A DNA stretch of 46,295 bases. It comes from an uncultured Verrucomicrobia subdivision 3 bacterium. GTDB taxonomy: Bacteria; Verrucomicrobiota; Verrucomicrobiia; Limisphaerales; UBA11358. A program made the translations under genes and the position numbers. Below, in pieces: positions 25,440 to 33,469 of the stretch (positions within the stretch are counted from its first letter, which is position 1; each line of letters opens with the position of its first letter). The notes beneath the pieces are model-generated. The model did no database searches. It saw only the letters and a program-made list of their open reading frames with translations, and was not told the DNA's origin. The stretch is taken from NCBI GenBank assembly GCA_903878805.1, contig CAIRJF010000040.1:1-46295 (forward strand), given 5' to 3'.

Positions 25440-26447
25440 CTAGTTATCCAGCGGACTTTTCACGCCGATGCCCGGCTTCTGCATCACGTGGGTATATATT
25501 TGCGTCGTCGAAACATCCTTGTGGCCGAGTAAATCTTGGACGGTGCGGATGTCATAACCGTTTTCCAACAGATGCGTGGCAAACGAATGGCGCAACGTGT
25601 GCGGCGTGACCACCTTTTGCAAACCCGCCAGCCGGGCCGAAGCCTTCACCGCCCGCTGCACGGCCATTTCATCCACATGATGCCGACGGCGCAATTTGGT
25701 TTCCGGATCTACCGAGATACGCTTGGACGGAAACACATACTGCCAAATCCACTCCCGCTCCGCGTTCGGATACTTCACCCGCAACGCCCCCAGCAACCAC
25801 ACCCGCCCCAGCCCCAACTTCAAATCCTGTTCATGCAACGCCGCCACCCGCTGCAAATGCGCCTTCAACTCCGTCCGCAGCACCTCCGGCAACATCGTCA
25901 CCCGATCCTTAAAACCCTTCCCATCATGCACTATGATTTGATTGCGCCCGAAATCCACATCCTTCACCCGCAACCGCAAACCCTCCATCAACCGTAAACC
26001 CGTCCCATAAAGCAAACGCGCCAGCAAACCCAGCGTCCCCTCCATGTGCGCCAGCAACCGCGCCACCTCCGGCTGACTCAACACCACCGGCACCTTCGGC
26101 CGCCGCAACGGACGCTCCACCGGCCCCAACTCGTCAAACGGCTGATGCAACACCTCCCGATACAAAAACACCAGCGCATTTAGCGCCTGATTCTGCGTGC
26201 TCACCGCCACCAGCTTGGCCGTCGTCAGGTGGGATAAAAACGCCTCAATCTCCGGCTTGCCCATTTCCCGTGGATGCCGCTTGCCATGGAACAAAATAAA
26301 CTGCCGGATATAAATCCAATACGCCTCCTCCGTGCGCCGCGAAAACTGCTTGAACCGCATCACCTCCCGCAACTGCTCCCGCAGCCGCAACTTGGGATTA
26401 GGCCTAAAACCCTCCCGCCGACCGAATGAGGTATTTGCTGGACTCAT
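25440..26447 (-). CDS. intI: Integron integrase
   Basis: Tyrosine recombinase that inserts and excises gene cassettes at attI and attC sites. Of 335 residues, 1-105 form the SAM-like core-binding domain and the remainder the catalytic domain. Catalytic residues are Arg152 ([12 protein letters not shown]), a beta-strand Lys (GKGFKDR), His283 and Arg286 (TPHTLRH), His309 (LLGHKDV) and the nucleophile Tyr318 (IYTHV). The extra patch that distinguishes IntI from XerC/D is intact (about 226-257, [16 protein letters not shown] then RRHH), and the C-terminus GVKSPLDN is typical. The ATG at 26447 has a strong GGGAGGAA ribosome site; the frame extends upstream to 26483 without one. It appears functional. 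Confidence 0.97.
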   Translation of the reverse strand: MSPANTSFGRREGFRPNPKLRLREQLREVMRFKQFSRRTEEAYWIYIRQFILFHGKRHPREMGKPEIEAFLSHLTTAKLVAVSTQNQALNALVFLYREVLHQPFDELGPVERPLRRPKVPVVLSQPEVARLLAHMEGTLGLLARLLYGTGLRLMEGLRLRVKDVDFGRNQIIVHDGKGFKDRVTMLPEVLRTELKAHLQRVAALHEQDLKLGLGRVWLLGALRVKYPNAEREWIWQYVFPSKRISVDPETKLRRRHHVDEMAVQRAVKASARLAGLQKVVTPHTLRHSFATHLLENGYDIRTVQDLLGHKDVSTTQIYTHVMQKPGIGVKSPLDN

Positions 26448-26937
26448 AATTTCCTCCCAATAAAGCCAAATAACACTCGACACGCCAGAAAAACCGAGCT
26501 AAAACCGATACCAATGAAAAGTGATAAACCTCAAATACGAGGCTCACTATACTGTTAGTCCACTTATTCACACGACGAACCCACGCGATGTATTTTTTAG
26601 GACTTGGATTTATGGACTGTGTTTGCTCATACCACTTCTCATGGTATGAGTCGCGGCAGTATGCCCAGTCAGGCCAGACGCCGGTTGCGTTAGCCACATC
26701 GCAGGCATTGGTTTCCACCGTGTTGTCCACTGGCACGCCGAGCGCATCTAGCACGACATCCACGATTCCTTCCGCATACAAGTTGTCGCACTCTCCGCCT
26801 ACCAAGTCACGCAGCTTGTCGTGCATCCTTGATTGCTTGAGTTCTATTTCTAGCAGTTTGATTAGCAGGTCGTCGCCTAACAAGTCGCCGGAGCCAATCG
26901 GCAGCGGCGCGTTTCGTTTTTTCGTTTTAGATTTCAT
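26404..26937 (-). CDS. Reversed first cassette gene, hypothetical, running out into intI
   Basis: A protein of about 177 residues that I do not recognise, encoded against the usual cassette direction. Its first ~20 residues ([20 protein letters not shown]) lie inside the attC site. The body, with [30 protein letters not shown], is soluble and acidic. After residue ~128 (KWTNS) the frame crosses the putative attI junction and reads attI and the 5' end of intI until a stop at 26404, giving a hydrophobic foreign tail. If the cassette were circular or placed behind another attC, the frame would end in KWTNEKS followed by a stop, which is probably the native C-terminus. An alternative GTG start lies at 26952. 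Confidence 0.6.
   Translation of the reverse strand: MKSKTKKRNAPLPIGSGDLLGDDLLIKLLEIELKQSRMHDKLRDLVGGECDNLYAEGIVDVVLDALGVPVDNTVETNACDVANATGVWPDWAYCRDSYHEKWYEQTQSINPSPKKYIAWVRRVNKWTNSIVSLVFEVYHFSLVSVLARFFWRVECYLALLGGNYESSKYLIRSAGGF
26448..26560. other. attI: Putative attI region and first cassette junction
   Basis: The stretch between intI and the first cassette, where attI is expected. The best recombination core is GTTAGTC (26554-26560), which deviates from GTTRRRY at one position. Recombination would occur after its G. No LexA box of CTGT-N8-ACAG type is seen in front of intI. Confidence 0.5.
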
Positions 26938-26985
26938 AAGTTCGTTTGCCACGGGTTGCCGATGGCTCAGCTTTTTTCGTTAGGC
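26875..26985 (+). other. attC: attC site 1 (111 bp)
   Basis: The outer cores GCCTAAC (26875-26881) and GTTAGGC (26979-26985) are complementary. The inner arms GAGCCAATCGGCA and TGCCGATGGCTC pair except for one extra A, the extrahelical base that directs bottom-strand recombination. The unpaired central spacer lies between cores and arms. It closes the first cassette. Confidence 0.93.
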
Positions 26986-27000
26986 AGCAAGAGGCACGTT

Positions 27001-27405
27001 ATGCCAGACATCCATTTTGATTGTCCAAAGTGCAGTCAGACGATTGATGCGCCACAAGAAATGGCGGCGCAGTTGATTGATTGCCCGTCTTGCAAAGAGG
27101 TGATTGAGGTTCCTGTTCGCAGCCGGCGCGCGGGCGTCGCAGGCTCGCAGTCTGGTCGGCCCACCAGATTTGAGCACATGGCTATCGTGCTACACTTTGA
27201 CCACAAGAAGTTTGCCATGACACGCACCGACTTGCTGCAAGGCTTGACTGATGAGAGTAACGCACAGCTTTATACACTTGGCGAAGACGGATGGGAGCTT
27301 GTTGCCGTTTTGCCATACACAAGCGGTCGGACAGGCTTATCTGTATTTTCTAGCACCACGGAGACGGATGCAGCGATGGGTTTCTTTAAGCGCATTAAGT
27401 TATGA
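27001..27405 (+). CDS. Cassette gene 2: zinc-ribbon protein with DUF4177-like tail
   Basis: A 134-residue protein starting 15 bases after attC1, with an AGAGG ribosome site before the ATG at 27001. The N-terminal zinc ribbon has CPKC (residues 8-11) and CPSC (about 29-32). A basic linker follows, then a domain of ~60 residues with FEHMAIVLHF and GEDGWELVAVLPY, the pattern of the small DUF4177-like fold. The function is unknown; the ribbon suggests binding to nucleic acid or protein. It stops 10 bases before attC2, as usual in cassettes. Confidence 0.8.
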   Translation: MPDIHFDCPKCSQTIDAPQEMAAQLIDCPSCKEVIEVPVRSRRAGVAGSQSGRPTRFEHMAIVLHFDHKKFAMTRTDLLQGLTDESNAQLYTLGEDGWELVAVLPYTSGRTGLSVFSSTTETDAAMGFFKRIKL

Positions 27406-27415
27406 CGACATTGCT

Positions 27416-27514
27416 GCCTAACAAGTCGCCGGAGCCAACCGCCGTTGGCGCGGTCAGTTCCGCTATCGCGGTTCACGTCGCGAGTCGGCGGTGGCTCAGC
27501 TTTTTTCGTTAGGC
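27416..27514 (+). other. attC: attC site 2 (99 bp)
   Basis: The cores GCCTAAC (27416-27422) and GTTAGGC (27508-27514) enclose arms GAGCCAACCGCCG and CGGCGGTGGCTC, again with one unpaired A. The sequences next to the cores are virtually identical to those of attC1, as expected of an array built by one integrase. Confidence 0.93.
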
Positions 27515-27534
27515 GACTTACGCGTAATTCAACT

Positions 27535-28017
27535 ATGGCACTAATGACCTGCCCAAAATGTGGCAAGCAGTTCTACGGAGTTGGTTGCCCGGATTGTGAT
27601 TATCCGGCGCGTTTGCCGGATGCCTCCGAGGCGCGTCGTCGGCAGCTTTTTGGCAAAGCATTGCTTGCTGTCAGTGTTTTTGTTGCGATCAGGTTTTTTA
27701 TCGAGAGTCTGCCGTTTTCCACCCGTCTGCTTTTGCTTGTTGTCACCGTCATATTCGGATTGGCTGGTGTGCAGCTTGTCACAGGCGTCAAAGGCAGAGC
27801 ATCAGCTTTTATGGGTGGCTTGGTTTGTTTGGGTTTGTCGGTTCTAGGATTTGTTGCGGCTTTTAGTCATGGCGGAGTCAGCGGCGGTATTCCATTTCTT
27901 CCAGACACTTGGAATCAGATGATTGGCAAAGTGGCATTTGGGATTGGGGCTTGTCTTACTGCTGCCATGTCCTTTTACTTTCTTCGGCAGGCTCTAAAAC
28001 CAAGCCATAAGAAATGA
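27535..28017 (+). CDS. Cassette gene 3: small membrane protein with N-terminal zinc ribbon
   Basis: A 160-residue protein starting 20 bases after attC2. The N-terminus has a short zinc ribbon (CPKC at 6-9, CPDC near 18-21), then four hydrophobic segments (about 42-60, 64-84, 90-110, 128-150) predict an integral membrane protein with a cytoplasmic finger. I do not recognise the family. No attC follows within the next 170 bases, so the cassette's right end is undefined or decayed. Like its neighbour it is less GC-rich than the chromosomal genes around it. Confidence 0.78.
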   Translation: MALMTCPKCGKQFYGVGCPDCDYPARLPDASEARRRQLFGKALLAVSVFVAIRFFIESLPFSTRLLLLVVTVIFGLAGVQLVTGVKGRASAFMGGLVCLGLSVLGFVAAFSHGGVSGGIPFLPDTWNQMIGKVAFGIGACLTAAMSFYFLRQALKPSHKK

Positions 28018-28081
28018 CCCAGCCGTTTAGTTTCACATTTGTAGTGCGACAAAAGTGGTGATGTTAGTAGTAGACTTCGTT

Positions 28082-28091
28082 GGGGGGGGGG
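28082..28091 (+). repeat. G10 homopolymer tract
   Basis: Ten consecutive G residues in the non-coding gap between the last cassette gene and serA, about 100 bases before the serA start. It could be a length-variable tract or an assembly error at the end of the cassette array. Confidence 0.8.
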
Positions 28092-28191
28092 TTTTAAAGC
28101 CGAGTCTTAACTTGGGTGATTGTTTTTTCAGAATCGTTGTTTGACCAAAGCCGCCGGGCAACCTAAACTCGTCGTCCGTTTTAATTTTATT

Positions 28192-29796
28192 ATGAAAATC
28201 ATCGTTTGCGACCCCATTTCGCCCAAGGGCATTGCGTTGCTGCAATCGCGCCCGGAGTTCAACGTCGTCGTCCTGCCCAAGCCGTTGCCGGAAGCGGAAT
28301 TGATTCCGCTCGTGGCGGATGCCGTGGCTTTGGTGGTGCGCTCGGAGACGAAGGTGAAAGCCAAGGTCATTGAGGCCGCGAAGCAGTTGCGCGTGGTCGG
28401 CCGCGCCGGTGTGGGCGTGGATAACGTGGACATTGACGCCGCCACGCAGCACGGCGTGGTGGTGATGAACACGCCCGGCGGCAACACGATTACGACGGCG
28501 GAATTGAGCTTCGCGATGCTGATGTCGCTCGCGCGCAAGGTGCCGCAGGCGCACGCTTCGATGATTGCCGGCAAATGGGATCGCAAGGAACTCGGCAAGG
28601 TCGGCGTGGAGTTGCAGGGCAAGACGCTGGGCATTCTGGGCATGGGCCGCATCGGCACGGAAGTCGCCAAGCGCGCCATCGCGTTCGGCATGAAGGTCGT
28701 GGCGTATGACCCGTATCTCACGGAAGACCGCGCGAAAGCCATCGGCGCGGAATTCGCGGCGGACTTGGACGCGGTGTATCGCGTGGCCGATTTCATCACC
28801 GTCCACATGCCGGTGACGAAGGAGACGAAGGAGATGTTGAACGCGGCGGCGTTCGCGAAAATGAAGCCCGGCGTGAAGATTGTGAACTGCGCGCGCGGCG
28901 AAATTATTTCGGAAACGGATTTAATTGCGGCGCTCGAAAGCAACAAAGTTGCCGGCGCGGCGCTGGATGTTTTTGCCGTGGAACCGCTGCCCGCCGACCA
29001 TCCGTATCGCAAACAGCCGAATCTCATTCTCACACCGCACCTCGGCGCGAGCACGGAAGAAGCGCAGGAAAAATGCGGCATCGAAGTCGCGGAAGTCATT
29101 GCGGGCTATTTGCTCACGGGCGAAGTGCGCAACGCGGTGAATTTGCCGTATCTCGACGCGAAAACTTCCGAGCAGGTGAAGCCGTATCTGCCGCTTGGCG
29201 AGGCGCTGGGTAAATTGCTCGCGCAACTCACGCCGGCCACCGCCGATAAGCTGCACATCACTTACGGCGGCAACGCGAAAAATTTGACGAACATTGATCC
29301 TGTCACGCGCGCCGTCATCCGCGGCTTTCTTTCAACGAGCAATTTGAAGGACGTGAACAACGTGAACGTCCGTTCCGTGGCGCAAAGCATCGGCATCACC
29401 GTTGAGGAAAAAAAATCGGACGAGCCGGTGACATTCAACGAATGGGTGCATGTGCAAGTTTTCAAAGGCGCGGAGAAATTGATTTCCGCCGGCGGCACGT
29501 TTTTTGGTTCGCCGAACAATCCGCGTATCGTGCGGCTGTTCAGCCAGTCGGTGGAAATTCCGGTTGCGGGAACGTTGCTGCTCTTGAACAACGCGGACAA
29601 GCCCGGCATCGTCGGCCATCTCGGCACGCTGCTCGGCAAGCACAAGGTCAACATCGCGAGCATGAGCCTCGGTCGTGATCAGGCCGGCGGCAGGGCGCTG
29701 ACGGTGTTGAGCCTCGACAGCGCACCGCCGGTGGCGTTGCTGGAAGAGCTGAAAAAAGACGCTGACATCAGCAATGTGAAAGTGGTAACGTTGTAA
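28192..29796 (+). CDS. serA: D-3-phosphoglycerate dehydrogenase, long form
   Basis: First step of serine synthesis: NAD+-dependent oxidation of 3-phosphoglycerate. From the ATG at 28192 the protein has 534 residues: catalytic/NAD domain (1-315) with GILGMGRIG (about 148-156), the substrate Arg in NCARGEI, the Glu in AVEPLPADHP and the His in LTPHLGAS; then the allosteric substrate-binding domain and a C-terminal ACT domain (NADKPGIVGHLGTLLG) for feedback by serine. This domain set is the long type, as in Mycobacterium and animals. The longer frame from 28120 adds residues that do not match the family. Confidence 0.96.
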   Translation: MKIIVCDPISPKGIALLQSRPEFNVVVLPKPLPEAELIPLVADAVALVVRSETKVKAKVIEAAKQLRVVGRAGVGVDNVDIDAATQHGVVVMNTPGGNTITTAELSFAMLMSLARKVPQAHASMIAGKWDRKELGKVGVELQGKTLGILGMGRIGTEVAKRAIAFGMKVVAYDPYLTEDRAKAIGAEFAADLDAVYRVADFITVHMPVTKETKEMLNAAAFAKMKPGVKIVNCARGEIISETDLIAALESNKVAGAALDVFAVEPLPADHPYRKQPNLILTPHLGASTEEAQEKCGIEVAEVIAGYLLTGEVRNAVNLPYLDAKTSEQVKPYLPLGEALGKLLAQLTPATADKLHITYGGNAKNLTNIDPVTRAVIRGFLSTSNLKDVNNVNVRSVAQSIGITVEEKKSDEPVTFNEWVHVQVFKGAEKLISAGGTFFGSPNNPRIVRLFSQSVEIPVAGTLLLLNNADKPGIVGHLGTLLGKHKVNIASMSLGRDQAGGRALTVLSLDSAPPVALLEELKKDADISNVKVVTL

Positions 29797-29840
29797 TTCG
29801 ATTTTGAACCGAAACTAAACTTGTCAGTCCAATTGACCTA

Positions 29841-30962
29841 ATGAAACTAAAATTGATTCTTTCCGCCGCGCTGCTGGCCGGTGTGATTTCTGCAAACGCC
29901 ACCACCGCGCCGACGGCGACGGTTGACACCAACGCGAGCCCGGAGGCGACGATGAAGGCGCTGTTCGGTGACCCGGTCATCGTCAAGGCGAAGAATTTCA
30001 CCATCAAGCAAAGCGAGCTGGATCAGGTGTTGACCGGCGCGAAGGCCAACGCCGCCGCGCAGGGCCAGCAGATGCCGCCGGAATTTGCCATCGCCATTTT
30101 GAACCAGTTGATCACCATCCAGACGTTGTTGCAGGTGGCGACGCCCGCCGACCGCGCGGCCGGGGCGGCGGAGGCGGATTTGCAATACACGAATCTTGTC
30201 AAGCGCTTCGGCTCGCCGGAGGCGTTTGACCGCCAGCTCAAGGCGGTGGGCATGACGGTGGCGGAGTTGCGTGCGAAGGCCACCGACGAGGCGACGGCCA
30301 AGGCCACGCTCAAGCGGGCGCTGAAGGTGATGGCGACGGACGATCAGGCCAAGGCGTTTTATGTCAAGCACGCGGCCGATTTTGAACAGCCGGAACTGGC
30401 GCATGTCCGGCATATTTTGCTGATGACGATTGACCCAGCCACCCACACGCCGCTCTCGGCGGACACCGTGGCGGCCAAGAAAAAAGAGATTAATGATTTG
30501 CTGGCGCAGATTCGCGGCGGGGCGGACTTTGCCACGCTCGCGAAGCAATATTCTGAAGACCCCGGCTCGAAGGCCAACGGCGGCGAACTGCCGGAATTTC
30601 CGCGCGGCCAGATGGTTCCGGAATTTGAATCCGTGGCCTTTTCGCTGACGAACAATCAGGTCAGCGGCGTTGTCACCTCGCAGTTCGGCTTTCACATCAT
30701 CAAGATGATCAACCTGACGCCCGCGAAAAAATTTGCCTACACCGACACGCTCCCGCAAACCACCAAGACGGTCGCGGACATCTGCAAAGACCAGGTGGAG
30801 GCGGATCAAATCAAAACGCTCGCGCCGGATTACGTCAAGGGCTTGCGCACGTCGCAGGATGTCCAGATTGTTGATCCGTCGCTCAAGGCGCTGGACGCCA
30901 GCGTCCGCGCGCAGGCCGATGCCGCCGCCACGAACGCGCCGGCTCCCGGACTGACCCCGTAA
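29841..30962 (+). CDS. Secreted parvulin-type peptidyl-prolyl isomerase (SurA/PrsA-like)
   Basis: A 373-residue periplasmic foldase candidate. The signal peptide is residues 1-20 (LILSAALLAGVISANA). A helical SurA/trigger-like N-terminal module follows (about 45-170, with the FTIKQSELDQVL segment). The parvulin domain (about 185-300) has VRHILLM, GADFATLAKQYSEDPGSKANGGELPEFPRGQMVPEFE and QFGFHIIKM. The alanine-rich tail is probably disordered. It probably helps fold outer-membrane or secreted proteins. It lies upstream of a coiled-coil gene and FmdB gene in the same direction with short gaps. Confidence 0.92.
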   Translation: MKLKLILSAALLAGVISANATTAPTATVDTNASPEATMKALFGDPVIVKAKNFTIKQSELDQVLTGAKANAAAQGQQMPPEFAIAILNQLITIQTLLQVATPADRAAGAAEADLQYTNLVKRFGSPEAFDRQLKAVGMTVAELRAKATDEATAKATLKRALKVMATDDQAKAFYVKHAADFEQPELAHVRHILLMTIDPATHTPLSADTVAAKKKEINDLLAQIRGGADFATLAKQYSEDPGSKANGGELPEFPRGQMVPEFESVAFSLTNNQVSGVVTSQFGFHIIKMINLTPAKKFAYTDTLPQTTKTVADICKDQVEADQIKTLAPDYVKGLRTSQDVQIVDPSLKALDASVRAQADAAATNAPAPGLTP

Positions 30963-31004
30963 GCAGGCTTGACAAGCAACGATGCTGCCAGAAACTTTAC
31001 GCTT

Positions 31005-31769
31005 ATGAAGATTAAGATTGTCATCATCATTCTGGCCGTCATTTGCATTGGCCTGGGCATCGGTTTGTTTGCCGTCAAGAAGTCGGGTGAGGAACAGCAC
31101 GCCGCCGACTTGAATTCCATTTCCGATTTCTCCAATCAGGTGGTCAATGCCAATCTGAAAATCACCGATCTTAACCAAGTGAATTTGATGCTGACGAATG
31201 ATCTGGCGGCGAGCCAGCAGCAGGTGATTCAGTTCTCGAACAATCTCGACGCCGCGAATGCCGCGATTGTCGAGGGCAAGACCGCGCTCGCCGGGGCGCA
31301 GAATCAAATCACCAATCTCAACACGCGCATCGGCGATTTGGAGGCCGAAAACAAGGTGCTCGACCAGCGCGTGAGCGAACTCACCAACAACCTCGCGCAG
31401 TTGAACCTTTTGATCGCCGACACGCAGAGCAAATTGAACGCCTCCGAGACCAATAGCATTTTCCTCCAGCAGGCGTTGGAAAAGGAAATGGCGCAGAAGG
31501 CCGAGATTGAACACAAATTTAACGACCTTGACGAACTCCGCCAGCAGGTCAAAAAAATCAAGGAAGAGCTGTTCATGGCCCGCCGCGCGCGGTTCATGCA
31601 GAATGACAACACCCAGAAGAAAGGCGCGCAACTGCTCATCCAGCGCTCCGTGCCGGTTACGAACGCGCCCGCTGCACCGAACTATGGCCTGAACGTCGAG
31701 GTCGGCTCGGACGGCTCGGTGAAAGTCATCCCGCCGCTCGGCACGACGACCAATGCCCCCGCGCATTGA
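31005..31769 (+). CDS. Membrane-anchored periplasmic coiled-coil protein
   Basis: A 254-residue protein with an N-terminal anchor (residues 2-22, IKIVIIILAVICIGLGIGLF), then a long coiled coil (about 35-200) rich in Asn, Gln, Leu and Ala, with repeats such as ITDLNQVNLMLTNDL and ITNLNTRIGDLEAENKVLDQRVSEL. The tail is Pro/Thr-rich. No enzymatic domain is seen. It could be a structural or tethering protein in the envelope; the function is unknown. The start ATG at 31005 was preferred over a frame extension to 30969, which has no match and would precede the anchor. Confidence 0.8.
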   Translation: MKIKIVIIILAVICIGLGIGLFAVKKSGEEQHAADLNSISDFSNQVVNANLKITDLNQVNLMLTNDLAASQQQVIQFSNNLDAANAAIVEGKTALAGAQNQITNLNTRIGDLEAENKVLDQRVSELTNNLAQLNLLIADTQSKLNASETNSIFLQQALEKEMAQKAEIEHKFNDLDELRQQVKKIKEELFMARRARFMQNDNTQKKGAQLLIQRSVPVTNAPAAPNYGLNVEVGSDGSVKVIPPLGTTTNAPAH

Positions 31770-31775
31770 GCCACC

Positions 31776-32075
31776 ATGCCCACCTACGGATACGTCTGCA
31801 AAAAATGCGGCCACGAGTTTGAAGCGGTGCAGTCCATGTCCGCCCCGGCTTTGAAAACCTGCCCGCAGGATTTGTGTGGGCAGAAAAAATGGGGTCGCGG
31901 CAAAGTCGTCCGTGAAATCGGGGCGGGCGCCGGATTATTGTTCAAGGGCGGCGGATTTTACATCACCGACTATCGCAGCGAAGGCTACAAGTCAGCGGCG
32001 AAAAAAGATTCCACGCCCGCCAAGGCCGAAACCAAGGCCGAGTCCAAGCCCGCCGCCAAATCGGAAAAAAAATGA
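31776..32075 (+). CDS. FmdB family zinc-ribbon protein
   Basis: A 99-residue protein. The N-terminal MPTYGYVCKKCGHEFE with CKKC and the following CPQDLC supply four cysteines for a zinc ribbon; the middle has GLLFKGGGFYITDYRSEGY, a very constant FmdB feature. The tail is Lys/Ala-rich and probably disordered. The biochemical role of this widespread family is unknown despite the name, which comes from a formamidase gene cluster. It overlaps the next gene by ATGA. Confidence 0.93.
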   Translation: MPTYGYVCKKCGHEFEAVQSMSAPALKTCPQDLCGQKKWGRGKVVREIGAGAGLLFKGGGFYITDYRSEGYKSAAKKDSTPAKAETKAESKPAAKSEKK

Positions 32076-33418
32076 ACTGTCCGCGCTTGGTCTGCGCGCT
32101 GGCTGTCGGCCTGCTGACGTTCCTCGCCGCCGCCCGCAGCCAGCCTTCATTTCTTCCGCCGCAGACCAGCAGCGCCTCCGGGCAGTTCATCATTTCTTTC
32201 ACGCCGTCCGACAATCCCTATTTTCATCACCCGGACGCCGGCACCAACACGGAGCTGATCCGTCTGGAACCGTCGTTGCTCGCCGTTTCCGCCGAGCGTT
32301 TCAAGGCCGCGCTCTGGCAGCAGATCGCCCTCGCGCCCAACACGCCGTGGAGCGGGAAAATTTTTCTTGCGCTGCACGCGGCGCGTTCGGCGGATGAGAC
32401 CGTGGTCATCGCGGCGGAACCGTTTCTTCACAATTGGAATTACCGACTGGAATTGCCCGACCTCGTCGCGCGCAACCGTTGCGCCCGCGCGTTGAGCGCT
32501 GTGCTGTTGCTGGAAATCGCCAACCGCCACACGCCGGTCGGCCATGCCTCGGCGGTCATCCCGGACTGGCTCGCGGACGGCCTCGCGCGGGAAATTTTGG
32601 CCTCGGCGGAAACGGGCGTCATCCTCTCCGCGCCGCCGAAAAATTTTGACAGCATTGCGCAAACGCGTCTGGACGAGAAGCGGCGCGGTCTGGATCCGCT
32701 CGCGGCTGTGCGGCGCACGCTGCAAAATTCTCCGGCGCTCACGTTTGAGCAGTTGAGCTGGCCGTCCGGCGCGCAGATGAACGGTGATGACGGCGGCGTG
32801 TATCTCGCCAGCGCGCAGCTTTTCGTTCACGATTTGCTCGCGCTGCCCAACGGCCCGGCCAAAGTGCGCGCGCTGCTCGGACAATTATCGGCGTATGAAA
32901 ACTGGCAGTCCGCCTTTTTCGCCGCGTTCCGCGAAAATTTCCGGCGTCCGCTCGACGTGGAAAAATGGTGGGCGCTGCGCGTGGTCAGTTTTGCCGTGCG
33001 CGCCCCCGGCCCGCAATGGACGCCCGAAGTGAGTTGCGACCGGCTCAACGCCGTGCTCGCCGTGCCGGTCAGCCTTCGCTACGCCTCCAACTCGCTGCCG
33101 GCGAGCGCGGAAATTTCCTTACAGGCCGTGCTGAAAAATTTTTCGCCGGAGCAGCAGACGGAAATTCTCCAAACCACGCTGCGCGACCTGGAACTCGCCC
33201 AGCTCCGGCTCACGCCCGCGCTCGCGCCGGTGGCGGACGGCTACCGGCAGGCGCTCGCGGAGTATTTGGGCGTGCGAAAAAAGCAACGTTCGTTCCGGCA
33301 TTCCGATGCCGCCGCCGTCATCCGGCAGCTTGACGCGCTCGACGCGCGCCGCCGTGACGACGAAGCGAAAATCAAATCCGCCGCGCTGCCGCTCGGCCTG
33401 CCCGGTGACGCGCCGTGA
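32072..33418 (+). CDS. Secreted protein, possibly a catalytically dead gluzincin-like fold
   Basis: A 448-residue protein with a signal peptide (residues 1-23, LAVGLLTFLAAARSQ). I do not recognise a named family. The segment SAVIPDWLADGLAREI resembles the P-x-W-L-x-E-G-L-A element that follows HExxH in peptidase MA-type proteins, but the Glu is Asp, and upstream, where HExxH should stand, there is only LLLEIANRH. So if it has this fold it lacks the zinc site. The later VYLASAQLFVHDLL and WWALRVVSF segments also fit that layout. Start overlaps the FmdB stop, so they are translationally coupled. Confidence 0.65.
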   Translation: MNCPRLVCALAVGLLTFLAAARSQPSFLPPQTSSASGQFIISFTPSDNPYFHHPDAGTNTELIRLEPSLLAVSAERFKAALWQQIALAPNTPWSGKIFLALHAARSADETVVIAAEPFLHNWNYRLELPDLVARNRCARALSAVLLLEIANRHTPVGHASAVIPDWLADGLAREILASAETGVILSAPPKNFDSIAQTRLDEKRRGLDPLAAVRRTLQNSPALTFEQLSWPSGAQMNGDDGGVYLASAQLFVHDLLALPNGPAKVRALLGQLSAYENWQSAFFAAFRENFRRPLDVEKWWALRVVSFAVRAPGPQWTPEVSCDRLNAVLAVPVSLRYASNSLPASAEISLQAVLKNFSPEQQTEILQTTLRDLELAQLRLTPALAPVADGYRQALAEYLGVRKKQRSFRHSDAAAVIRQLDALDARRRDDEAKIKSAALPLGLPGDAP

Positions 33419-33427
33419 GTCGCCCAC

Positions 33428-33455
33428 TTGACAGACCGCCGCGCCGACTTATAGT
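33428..33455 (+). promoter_or_regulatory. Sigma70-like promoter before the kamA-like gene
   Basis: TTGACA (33428-33433) and TATAGT (33450-33455) with a 16-base spacer, a strong match. Transcription would start near 33462, only about eight bases before the ATG at 33470, so the mRNA would be nearly leaderless. Confidence 0.5.
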
Positions 33456-33469
33456 GCGCATAATTGAAA

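Noticed and set aside
29847-31814. A 655-codon antisense frame opposite the PPIase and coiled-coil genes
   Set aside because: Shadow frame of well-supported forward genes; composition is Arg/Gly-rich without motifs.
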